From JAGXQV01 sp041674485 (GTDB taxonomy: Bacteria > Pseudomonadota > Gammaproteobacteria > Burkholderiales > Sulfuricellaceae), in assembly GCA_041674485.1 (NCBI GenBank), contig JBAYVP010000356.1, positions 1 to 5,466 on the forward strand: a stretch of 5,466 nt of DNA, written 5' to 3'. The notes under the pieces were generated by a model. That model did not search any database, had not been told where the DNA came from, and was given only the letters and a program-made list of their open reading frames with translations. Positions 1-5,294 of the stretch are shown in pieces (the first letter of the stretch is position 1; each line of letters begins with the position of its first letter). A program made the position numbers and the translations under genes.

Positions 1-97
1 ATAAGTTACTCGTCATCCTCAATGCAATCATGAAATCAGGAAAACCATGGAACCCGCAGCATTTAGAGACAAAAAATGCTTGACCTTGAACACAGTT

Positions 98-144
98 GCT
101 CTCCCGCCTGCGGGAGAGGGGCTCTCCCGCAGGCGGGAGAGGGG
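98..144. repeat. Doublet of GC-rich hairpins, inverted relative to each other
   Basis: Two units of 23 bases lie in tandem from 98 to 143. Each contains a 9-bp perfect stem, CTCTCCCGC/GCGGGAGAG, around a 2-base loop (99-107 with 110-118; 122-130 with 133-141). The loops are CT in the first unit and AG in the second, so the 20-base core of one unit is the exact reverse complement of the other, with GGG between them. The DNA or RNA can therefore fold as two small hairpins or as one 20-bp stem. On the plus strand the doublet is followed by GGGCTTTTA, a weak T tract, so some terminator activity in that direction is possible. It lies about 110 bases beyond the vapC stop. It is probably a member of a dispersed REP-type intergenic family. 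Confidence 0.8.
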
Positions 145-249
145 CTTTTATGCTGTCTTTTCGCATAGACCTGAGCAGCAGTTATTACTTGCAAAGATGT
201 GTGTAACGATGAGCGCTTCGCGTGGGAACGATCAAAGGGTTCCGGCGAT

Positions 250-648
250 TCAGTTTGCCGTCACCAACCGGAGCGGGAAAAACCGGGCAATGGCCTGGAA
301 ATCGCGGTCTTTTGTCAGCAGGGTAAAGTCATGACGCAAACACAATCGTGCAATCAGGCAATCGATGGTGGAACGCACCGTGTAGCCTTGTGCGCGGCAG
401 GATCGATAAATGACGGCTGCGGCAAGATAATCGGCATGGTCGAGCGAAGGCGCGGCATCGAAAGCGGTCAGCAGCGAGGCGATACGTTCTGCTTCGGCTT
501 CGGATTTCAGCCCGAGCAGGATTTCGGTCAGCACCACGCCCGGCAGCACAATCGGTTGATTATCGGCAATCGCGTGGGCCAGCCGCTGCGCTTCGGTGGA
601 GGGATGGCCGTTGAAATAATCCACCCACGCCGAGGTGTCCACCAGCAT
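250..648 (-). CDS. vapC: VapC toxin, PIN-domain ribonuclease
   Basis: This is the toxin of a type II toxin-antitoxin pair. VapC proteins are Mg2+-dependent PIN-domain endoribonucleases that cut tRNA or rRNA in the cytoplasm when freed from their antitoxin. The 132-residue product has the usual family length and begins with the characteristic MLVDTSAWVDYF. The four expected acidic metal ligands are present: Asp4, Glu42 (in LTEILLG), Asp96 (in TIDCLIA) and Asp114 (in LTKDRDF). The toxin should therefore be catalytically intact. An upstream in-frame ATG would give 187 residues, but its extra 55 residues lie across the antitoxin gene. The ATG at 648 is preferred because it matches the family N-terminus and overlaps the vapB stop by one base (TGATG), implying translational coupling. 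I cannot predict the RNA target. Family assignment is very secure. Confidence 0.95.
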   Translation of the reverse strand: MLVDTSAWVDYFNGHPSTEAQRLAHAIADNQPIVLPGVVLTEILLGLKSEAEAERIASLLTAFDAAPSLDHADYLAAAVIYRSCRAQGYTVRSTIDCLIARLCLRHDFTLLTKDRDFQAIARFFPLRLVTAN

Positions 649-857
649 CACGCTTCTTGCTCCACCCGGTTGGCGCGCAAGCGGTTGAGGTCGCCTTGCC
701 ATTCCACTTGCCCGCGCAGGGCGAGCAATTGTTGCCTCTTCAGAAGTTTGGCGTATTCCGCCAATGCCATGTTCACAGCGGCCTTCTTGGTGGTAAACCG
801 TCCCAGCGCGCAAACCTGTTCGAGCAGGTTGTTGTCGAGTTCGAGGTGTGTTCTCAT
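648..857 (-). CDS. vapB: VapB antitoxin, partner of the adjacent VapC
   Basis: This is the antitoxin that binds and inhibits the VapC encoded immediately downstream; in this family the pair usually represses its own promoter. The 69-residue product starts MRTHLELDNNLLEQ and continues with TTKKAAVNMALAEY. This matches the short ribbon-helix-helix type of VapB (VapB_antitoxin family, PF09957). The acidic, Trp-containing VEWQGDL segment (residues 51-57) resembles the toxin-binding tail of that family. In-frame ATGs at 881 and 908 would add 9 or 17 residues. The start at 857 is preferred because the family begins at MRT and an AGGA ribosome binding site (868-871) lies 10 bases upstream, while the other starts have none. 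The TGA stop overlaps the vapC ATG by one base. Confidence 0.92.
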   Translation of the reverse strand: MRTHLELDNNLLEQVCALGRFTTKKAAVNMALAEYAKLLKRQQLLALRGQVEWQGDLNRLRANRVEQEA

Positions 858-867
858 GGGCGTGGTA

Positions 868-871
868 TCCT
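868..871 (-). promoter_or_regulatory. Ribosome binding site deciding the vapB start
   Basis: AGGA on the minus strand lies 10 bases before the ATG at 857. No comparable site precedes the in-frame ATGs at 881 and 908, so this site supports the 69-residue form of the antitoxin. Confidence 0.5.
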
Positions 872-917
872 GAGTTTTCATGTGCTGAATATGGCTTAAT
901 GCTATCACATAAAAGAT

Positions 918-946
918 AGATTATTGTGTGCGTTGCGATGGTTCAA
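918..946 (-). promoter_or_regulatory. Candidate vapBC promoter
   Basis: On the minus strand, TTGAAC (941-946) could be a -35 box. An AT-rich segment follows that offers TAATCT (918-923, 17-base spacer, weak match) or AATAAT (920-925, 5 of 6 matches to TATAAT but a 15-base spacer). Between it and the vapB start lies an imperfect dyad with TGTG and CACA at its ends (881-909), which might be a VapBC operator. Both calls come from consensus inspection only. Confidence 0.3.
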
Positions 947-955
947 TGAGCCAAG

Positions 956-1034
956 CCAAGGGTGGGCACTGTGCCCACGCGGTCAGCGGAGTTTATTCCG
1001 CGTGGGCACAAAAACGTGCCCAACCTACCTGGCT
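956..1034. repeat. Nested GTGGGCAC palindrome, copy A
   Basis: This is a 79-base element closely matching the 89-base copy at 1240-1328. It contains GTGGGCAC (962-969) facing GTGCCCAC (971-978), then a second facing pair formed by CCGCGTGGGCAC (998-1009) and CGTGCCCA (1015-1022). The linker GGTCAGCGGAGTTTATT is shared with copy B. The arms can pair as two side-by-side hairpins or, since all four share one core, as one nested stem. Compared with copy B it lacks several bases in the left arm and carries AACC instead of ACCC in the right arm, so it is the more decayed copy. Confidence 0.85.
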
Positions 1035-1041
1035 ATTGTAC

Positions 1042-1097
1042 CGTTCCCACGCTCCGCGTCAGTGCCTACGCGTAGGAGCGGGCCGCGCCCGCGATGC
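1042..1097. repeat. REP-like element with GTAGGAGCG head
   Basis: The segment starts with CGTTCCCACGCTCCGCG, which recurs elsewhere in the window. It continues into a perfect 12-base palindrome, CCTACGCGTAGG (1065-1076), and ends in a GCGGGC-CGC-GCCCGC hairpin (1078-1092). The GTAGGAGCGGGC...GCCCGCGA layout resembles the REP elements of Pseudomonas and related proteobacteria. An 11-base inverted copy of the head, CGCTCCTACGC, lies at 1197-1207, so the two heads face each other in a BIME-like arrangement. Confidence 0.65.
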
Positions 1098-1130
1098 GGT
1101 GTCAGCAATTGTGACCCTGTTTTCGCATCA

Positions 1131-1165
1131 TGTTGGGTTGCGAAAAGCATGCAACCCAACCTACG
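1131..1165. repeat. GTTGGGTTGC hairpin repeat
   Basis: GTTGGGTTGC (1132-1141) and GCAACCCAAC (1151-1160) form a perfect 10-bp stem around a 9-base loop, followed by CTACG. It looks like one of the short palindromic intergenic repeats dispersed in many bacterial genomes. It sits between the two facing REP-like heads at 1070-1080 and 1197-1207. No T tract follows, so a simple terminator is unlikely. Confidence 0.7.
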
Positions 1166-1196
1166 CTGCTGCCCTGACCGTTGGTGCAACAGCAAG

Positions 1197-1207
1197 CGCT
1201 CCTACGC
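1197..1207. repeat. Inverted partial copy of the REP-like head
   Basis: CGCTCCTACGC is the exact reverse complement of GCGTAGGAGCG at 1070-1080. It encloses the GTTGGGTTGC hairpin together with that copy. A further partial arm, GTAGGGTAGGCAC, lies just after it at 1225-1237 and resembles the left arm of the palindrome that begins at 1240. Confidence 0.5.
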
Positions 1208-1239
1208 AAGGGTGGGAAAGTCCGGTAGGGTAGGCACAG

Positions 1240-1328
1240 CCAAGTAGGGTGGGCACGCTTTTGTGCCCACGCGGTCAGCGGAGTTTATTTCCGCGTGGGC
1301 ACAAAAAACGTGCCCACCCTACCCGGCT
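1240..1328. repeat. Nested GTGGGCAC palindrome, copy B
   Basis: This is the better preserved copy of the element at 956-1034. The outer arms GTAGGGTGGGCACG (1244-1257) and CGTGCCCACCCTAC (1309-1322) are a perfect 14-bp inverted repeat. The inner arms GTGCCCACGCGG (1263-1274) and CCGCGTGGGCAC (1291-1302) are a perfect 12-bp inverted repeat. Neighbouring arms can also pair (1249-1256 with 1263-1270; 1295-1302 with 1310-1317), giving two short hairpins. Such alternative folding is typical of REP or MITE-like intergenic elements. No reading frame is associated with it. Confidence 0.9.
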
Positions 1329-1469
1329 GACCCCGTTTGTGTCAACAGCCACGCAAACTGGCTGAGTACGATGCTGGAGGGCGTTTGGTAGAACAGGAAT
1401 TGAAAAAAAAGGGGTTGCGTAAGTCCGCCGCGACCACACCGTGACGGGGGAGTCCTCGCCATGGAAAAA

Positions 1470-1518
1470 GCGGACAATTCATTTGCTACAAAACCGGACA
1501 AATCTATTTGTTGCTAAC
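1470..1518. mobile_element. Possible lone insertion-sequence end (CGGACAA direct repeats)
   Basis: Two imperfect direct repeats, each beginning CGGACAA and continuing into an ATTTG segment, start 24 bases apart at 1471 and 1495. Read on the minus strand they give TGTCCGG and TGTCCGC, each at the end of a repeat. Short repeated sites beginning TGT are seen at the ends of some insertion sequences with DDE integrase-type transposases. No transposase gene or partner end is visible nearby, so if this is an IS terminus it is a relic. The family is not identified. Confidence 0.3.
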
Positions 1519-1580
1519 AGTTACCAGCGATTGCTCCACGTTCGCCAGCAATAGCTTACCCACAGAACGTTTCATATCTC

Positions 1581-1654
1581 GTAGGGTGCAATAAGTTCAA
1601 CGCATCGCACCGAATGTCATACGACGCAATGCACGTTGGTTGTTGCGCTTTACA
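1581..1654. repeat. Degenerate GTAGGGTGCAATAA palindromic repeat downstream of the minus-strand caspase gene
   Basis: The left arm GTAGGGTGCAATAA (1581-1594) faces TTGTTGCGCTTTAC (1640-1653). Ten of 14 pairs are Watson-Crick, and in a plus-strand transcript the other four are G-U wobbles, so the arms still fold as RNA. The interior (1598-1638) carries further partial inverted segments built on AACGCAT and ATGCACGTT. Elements of this look are common dispersed repeats in bacterial intergenic DNA. It begins about 20 bases after the stop codon of the minus-strand gene and could shape the 3' end of that message. Confidence 0.6.
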
Positions 1655-1675
1655 GGATTTAGTTATTAACCACAT

Positions 1676-2420
1676 TTATCTTGAAGTGGTATATTTTTTT
1701 ATGAAAGTCTTATCATAAGTTTCTAATAATTTAATTAGAGCTGAGAAAAATTCATCACTAGTTCCATCCATCTCCCTCCTAACCCAAAAAGCAGTACTCG
1801 AAGTAACCAGATACTCAAAAGCCGTAATATCACCAAATAGACAACTGCCGCATTGAGTATTAAGTAATTTTTTTTGAACAAAATCAGGATCAATACTACC
1901 CTCCTTGAGTTCTTTTATATTCCCGAGAACTGAAGTGTATTTATAGAACCAGTCTTCCGGCAACGTCTTGTTTATAAGTTGAGTTTTATACCATTTAAGC
2001 TCCTTATCCAGGAAATCTCCGTATGCAATAGTTTTATGTGTCATGAAATATATTCGTGCCGTATTCCTAAAATTATCATCGTATATTTTTTGGGTGGACG
2101 CTCTAAATGTATCATCCTCCGCACCAGGAATTAAATTTATCGTTGCCCACTTTACAAAATTCTTATTAAGATAACCAAAACTGTATCGATAACCATCATT
2201 TGAAGGGCTTAAATCTTCAGCATGAGGTTCAGAAATAAACACTTTAACATTCAACAATACCTCAACCTCCTTAAGCGTCGTAAATGTTTCACCAAAAAGC
2301 GCTGAGCTCCTTAAATTATTCCATATCCCCCCTAAGCTCGATTCCCACCAGCTACCCTCGTAAGTTAGCCACCCCTTTTTAATGATTTGAATTTGAGCGT
2401 CTGTTAATGTCCGAGTAGTC
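1676..2420 (-). other. Low-GC segment encoding the unknown C-terminal module of the caspase-like protein
   Basis: By hand count, 1681-2400 has 257 G or C in 720 bases (about 36%). By comparison, 2461-2580, which encodes the coiled coil, has 80 in 120 (about 67%), and 3121-3240, in the protease core, has 64 in 120 (about 53%). The change falls near position 2420, at about residue 438, right after the coiled coil and in frame. The segment encodes about 245 residues with many Trp, Tyr, Phe, Lys and Asn. No membrane segment is obvious. This is best explained by acquisition of a foreign C-terminal domain, although strong local amino-acid bias could contribute. Confidence 0.7.
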
Positions 2421-3733
2421 AAGCGACGTAGCGCCTCTTCTTGCCGCGCCGCTTCAGCGCGTTGCGCGGCGGCGGCGTCCGCCTCGTGCTTCCGGCGTTC
2501 ATCATCGCCCTGCGCCTGCTCTCTCTTCTGTTTCGCAAGCGCCCGCAACGGCTCGTCCTCAGTGCTGAACGGGTTGTCCTGACCATAGCTTGTCAGAAAA
2601 CGATTCCACGCCTCCACTTTCAATTCCGCCGAGCCGTCGAAGCGGCTTACTGCTTCAAAGTCGGCTTTCATCTTTCCTTGCCATTGCTCCCACTGCTTGC
2701 GCGTGGTGTCCTGCCTTTTGAGGTCTTCCAGGTTAAAACCGCCGCCAATCGGGGCTGCTGGCGCTCCCACGATGGCCGCAGACTTGCGCGCCAATTCAAA
2801 GACGAAATCGCCTTTATCGAGGTGGGGATCGCGTATCGGACCGAATTTTGGTGTTTGCATGCGGCGGGAATAATTGGTAACAGTTGTTTCAAGGAAATAT
2901 CCTAATTCGCTGCCGGTGATATAGCCATCCTTGTCCCTATCCGCACCGCCTTTGATCCCTTCAATGAATTGCCGCCGGAATATGGATTCGTCCGGCACTT
3001 TCTGATCCGCGCCGCCAGCGGTGATGAACTGACGAACAGGTTGTGTTGTTTTAAGACTGATGATTTCCGGCACGTCGGAAGCCCTAGTGATAAAAATGGT
3101 GCCGGAAAAACACGAGTCGAATACGAACAGCGCATGTTTTGATTCGATTTCCTTAGCCCAGAACTCAAAGGACTCCATGCCAAGCGCCTTGGCCTTGAAT
3201 GCGCCGACGTTGTTGTTGGGACGGGGAGCATCCACCGGTACGATGTAGCCCAGTTGGCGGCCATCATTAGTCTTGAGGGTGTGACCATGTCCGGCGTAGT
3301 AGACGATCAAGCGGTTTTCCGGTGCTTGGCCGAATTCGGCGATGAATTTACGAAGGGCGGCTTCCATTTGCGCTAAGGTAGGGTCGGTCACGATAGTAAC
3401 GTCGAACCCTTGCGCACTGAGCGCCTGGCTGACAGCAGCCACATCGTCGGGGACGCCCGGCAACTTTCGCCAACCGTTGGCGTAGTCGGATGCACCGATC
3501 ACCAACGCATAGCTATTGGCATAGAGTTTGATGGCTTTTTCACCCGGCAGGCGCAGGACTTGCAGCGGCGCGGCACTGGCCGGAACATAGCCGGAAGGTT
3601 TACGCGGTGCGGCGCTCTGTGCCTGTGCGCTCGACATTAACAGCAGGACTGCGGCAAGCGCCAAAATTCGTAGGATATGCGGCGCGCAGCGAAACCCATC
3701 AAACCCCATCCAGCCGCATTTATATGAAATCAT
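1676..3733 (-). CDS. Exported caspase-like (peptidase C14) protein with EF-hand loop and unknown C-terminal module
   Basis: This is a predicted cysteine protease of the caspase/metacaspase type, acting outside the cytoplasm. A signal peptide (hydrophobic core about residues 20-33, likely AQA cleavage near 38) precedes the C14 core, about residues 72-255. The dyad is His149 in YYAGHGH and Cys208 in DSCFSG. Asp206, just before the catalytic Ser-Cys, fits a basic P1 preference as known for metacaspases. An EF-hand-like loop, DRDKDGYITGSE (265-276), has every canonical ligand position filled. The family-typical GDFVF strand follows (308-312), then a Trp-containing helical stretch and an Arg/Glu/Ala-rich coiled coil (about 395-438). 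Residues about 440-685 match nothing I know. They are rich in Trp and aromatics, hold a CGSC pair (Cys628, Cys631), and are encoded by DNA of about 36% GC, far below the rest of the gene. The start at 3733 is chosen because AGGTGG lies 7 bases upstream. The substrate is unknown. Confidence 0.9.
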   Translation of the reverse strand: MISYKCGWMGFDGFRCAPHILRILALAAVLLLMSSAQAQSAAPRKPSGYVPASAAPLQVLRLPGEKAIKLYANSYALVIGASDYANGWRKLPGVPDDVAAVSQALSAQGFDVTIVTDPTLAQMEAALRKFIAEFGQAPENRLIVYYAGHGHTLKTNDGRQLGYIVPVDAPRPNNNVGAFKAKALGMESFEFWAKEIESKHALFVFDSCFSGTIFITRASDVPEIISLKTTQPVRQFITAGGADQKVPDESIFRRQFIEGIKGGADRDKDGYITGSELGYFLETTVTNYSRRMQTPKFGPIRDPHLDKGDFVFELARKSAAIVGAPAAPIGGGFNLEDLKRQDTTRKQWEQWQGKMKADFEAVSRFDGSAELKVEAWNRFLTSYGQDNPFSTEDEPLRALAKQKREQAQGDDERRKHEADAAAAQRAEAARQEEALRRLTTRTLTDAQIQIIKKGWLTYEGSWWESSLGGIWNNLRSSALFGETFTTLKEVEVLLNVKVFISEPHAEDLSPSNDGYRYSFGYLNKNFVKWATINLIPGAEDDTFRASTQKIYDDNFRNTARIYFMTHKTIAYGDFLDKELKWYKTQLINKTLPEDWFYKYTSVLGNIKELKEGSIDPDFVQKKLLNTQCGSCLFGDITAFEYLVTSSTAFWVRREMDGTSDEFFSALIKLLETYDKTFIKKYTTSR

Positions 3734-3740
3734 GTTTAAT

Positions 3741-3746
3741 CCACCT
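3741..3746 (-). promoter_or_regulatory. Ribosome binding site of the minus-strand caspase gene
   Basis: AGGTGG on the minus strand sits 7 bases before the ATG at 3733. The alternative in-frame ATG at 3709 (residue 9) has only a poor GCGGCTGG upstream, so the longer form with a 38-residue signal peptide is preferred. Confidence 0.7.
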
Positions 3747-3770
3747 TGTCCTCAACCCGCGTATTTAAGC

Positions 3771-3798
3771 ATAATCGGCTACAATCGCCCATTCCCAA
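3771..3798 (-). promoter_or_regulatory. Candidate promoter for the minus-strand caspase gene
   Basis: On the minus strand, TTGGGA (3793-3798) and GATTAT (3771-3776) are separated by 16 bases, each matching 4 of 6 positions of the sigma-70 consensus. It overlaps the -10 box of the divergent gene, so RNA polymerase binding for the two genes may compete or be coordinated. Consensus inspection only. Confidence 0.3.
3780..3785 (+). promoter_or_regulatory. Candidate -10 box for the plus-strand caspase gene
   Basis: TACAAT matches 5 of 6 positions of TATAAT and lies in the context GGCTACAATCGCC, a style common upstream of betaproteobacterial genes. No good -35 box is found at the normal distance, which suggests an activator or a weak promoter. 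A start of transcription near 3791-3793 would leave a leader of only about 20 bases. Confidence 0.5.
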
Positions 3799-3800
3799 TT

Positions 3801-3806
3801 GAGAGG
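3801..3806 (+). promoter_or_regulatory. Ribosome binding site of the plus-strand caspase gene
   Basis: GAGAGG lies 5 bases before the ATG at 3812 and supports that start, which also gives a standard signal peptide. Confidence 0.65.
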
Positions 3807-3811
3807 CCATC

Positions 3812-5293
3812 ATGACTATTCGCGCCCGGCTGCTAACCCTCTGCTTCACCGTTCTGATCTCCGCCCCGGCAATCGCGGCGAATCATGCGCTCATCATGAC
3901 GATAGGCGATTATCCGCCGGTCGGCGTGAAAAACATTCCCAACGATCTGATGGGGCCGCCCACGGATGCCGGGTATGCCGCTACCATCGCCCGCAAGCTG
4001 GGCATCCCGCCAACCAATATCAAGGTGCTGCGCGACGCCCAGGTCAGCCATGACGCCATTACCCGCGAACTCAAGACGATGGCCGCGCGCGTTTCGCCGA
4101 ACGATCAGGTCTTCATCTATTTTTCCGGCCACGGCGCGCAGATAGTGGACAAGACCAGCGAAAAAGCCAGCGGCTGCACCGAGGGGCTGGTTACGCATGA
4201 AAACAGCCGTTCCGGTTTTCTCGCCGACCGCGAATTCAAGTCGCTGATCGACGGCATCGCGGCCAAATCCTCGAAAGTGATCGCCTTCGTCGATGCCTGC
4301 CATTCCGGCGCTATCGCCGCAACCAGGGGCTTCGGCACGGGCAATTTCATTGCCAAGGTGCATGGCGACAGCGCGCCCGCCAGCCAATGCGGCAAGCCGG
4401 TCAATTACCGCTCTTTTGCCGCCCGGTTGCAAGCAGGCCGGGATAACGTCGCGGTGGTTTCCGCCGCCGCGCCCGACGAAGTCGCGCTGGATGGCGGGGA
4501 AAGGATAGGGGGACTGGCGACGAGCATGTGGCTGCAATGCCTGACCGACCCGGAAGCCGATACCAACCACAGCGGCGGCCTGTCAGCGGAAGAATTGCGC
4601 GTTTGCGCCCAGGTGAAAATTCAGGCCGCTCTCAAAGGCAGCGACTACGAGACGATGCCCCAGCACGTCACGATAACCGGCAACAAGGCGCTGGTGATGG
4701 CGTTTGCCGACCAGGCGCCGCCGGCGGAAGCGCCACCCGCGCCGGTTGCGGCGGCTTCGCCCCCGCCGGCCATTTCGACGACAGCCGCCGCCAACGGTTC
4801 ACCGCAAGATGCGCTGATGGACATTTACAATTCCCGCGACCCGAAATGGCGCGTCACCCTGACCTCACCGAAAGCGTCATACAAAATCCGCCAGGAAAGG
4901 GTCGAACTCGAAGCCACTTCGGATAGGGACGGCTATCTCTATCTGATCCTGGTCGGGTCGAGCAACAAGGGCTACCTGCTTTTCCCCAATGAATTCGACC
5001 AGAACAACGCCGTCAAGTCCGGGCAAAAGCCCCCCCTGCCGCGCACCGGATGGAAAATCACCCCCGGCGGCCCGGCAGGAACCGATTACCTGCTGGCCAT
5101 GCTGACCAGCCAGCCCGTCAAACTGGATGACCTGCCCCTGCCCAAGGCCGGCGCATTCAAGTCGATCAACCTGAAAGCCGCGACGCTTGCCAAATTGCAG
5201 CAACGCATCACCCGCGACCTGCTGGCGGAAGACGACAGCGGCGCGGCAAATGCCTATGGCGCGGCTGTGCTGAAAATTAATGAGGTGGAATAG
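3812..5293 (+). CDS. Exported caspase-like (peptidase C14) protein with EF-hand loop and DUF4384 domain
   Basis: This is a predicted metacaspase-type cysteine protease of 493 residues. A short signal peptide (MTIRARLL, then a hydrophobic core, AIA cleavage near residue 22) leads directly into the first core strand HALIMTIGDY, so the mature protein should lie in the periplasm or outside. The dyad is His107 in YFSGHGAQ and Cys163 in DACHSG, preceded by Asp161. The SAAAPDEVALD segment (217-227) is typical of the end of the core. An EF-hand-like loop at 250-261, DTNHSGGLSAEE, has Asp1, Asn3, Ser5, Gly6, Leu8 and Glu12 in place, pointing to calcium binding. A Pro/Ala linker (about 302-328) is followed by a DUF4384 domain (about 345-445) with the family pattern SDRDGYLYL, LLFPNEF, LP and GP-G. 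Four mature Cys besides the catalytic one (122, 193, 243, 265) could form disulfides. GC content is uniformly high. The gene is divergent from the other caspase gene, 78 bases away. The substrate is unknown. Confidence 0.93.
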   Translation: MTIRARLLTLCFTVLISAPAIAANHALIMTIGDYPPVGVKNIPNDLMGPPTDAGYAATIARKLGIPPTNIKVLRDAQVSHDAITRELKTMAARVSPNDQVFIYFSGHGAQIVDKTSEKASGCTEGLVTHENSRSGFLADREFKSLIDGIAAKSSKVIAFVDACHSGAIAATRGFGTGNFIAKVHGDSAPASQCGKPVNYRSFAARLQAGRDNVAVVSAAAPDEVALDGGERIGGLATSMWLQCLTDPEADTNHSGGLSAEELRVCAQVKIQAALKGSDYETMPQHVTITGNKALVMAFADQAPPAEAPPAPVAAASPPPAISTTAAANGSPQDALMDIYNSRDPKWRVTLTSPKASYKIRQERVELEATSDRDGYLYLILVGSSNKGYLLFPNEFDQNNAVKSGQKPPLPRTGWKITPGGPAGTDYLLAMLTSQPVKLDDLPLPKAGAFKSINLKAATLAKLQQRITRDLLAEDDSGAANAYGAAVLKINEVE

Positions 5294-5294
5294 C

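Larger units (their letters stand above)
858..1675. other. Gene-free intergenic region rich in repeats
   Basis: Between the vapB start and the stop of the minus-strand caspase gene I see no convincing gene. Open frames in this stretch run straight through the palindromic repeats, have no family resemblance and have no good ribosome binding sites. The content is the vapBC promoter area, two GTGGGCAC palindromes, a REP-like pair, a GTTGGGTTGC hairpin, a possible insertion-sequence end and the GTAGGGTGCAATAA element. No tRNA, rRNA or CRISPR pattern is visible. Confidence 0.75.

Noticed and set aside
47..334. A 95-residue plus-strand frame with AGGA five bases before its ATG
   Set aside because: It runs through the hairpin doublet and into the antisense of vapC, and its sequence has no family features. 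The AGGA may be chance.
250..813. A longer, 187-residue form of VapC starting at 813
   Set aside because: The extra 55 residues are an out-of-frame reading of vapB. The family start MLVDTSAW falls at 648, overlapping the vapB stop.
924..1247. Two overlapping plus-strand frames of about 100 residues
   Set aside because: They are composed almost entirely of palindromic repeat sequence, without ribosome binding sites or recognisable domains.
956..1328. Spaced repeats as a possible CRISPR array
   Set aside because: Unit lengths and spacings are irregular, only two full copies exist, and no cas genes are present. These are palindromic intergenic elements.
1504..1575. A 23-residue minus-strand frame starting MKRSVGKLL
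   Set aside because: No ribosome binding site precedes it and it ends inside the CGGACAA repeats. It could be a gene relic but nothing supports it.
3833..4570. A 245-residue minus-strand open frame opposite the plus-strand caspase gene
   Set aside because: It is an antisense shadow produced by high GC at codon third positions. The plus strand carries clear catalytic motifs.
1676..5293. A cytosolic abortive-infection caspase system of the CRISPR- or CBASS-associated kind
   Set aside because: Both proteins have clear signal peptides and there is no cyclase, CRISPR, NTPase sensor or gasdermin-like gene in the window, so a cytosolic defence role is not supported.
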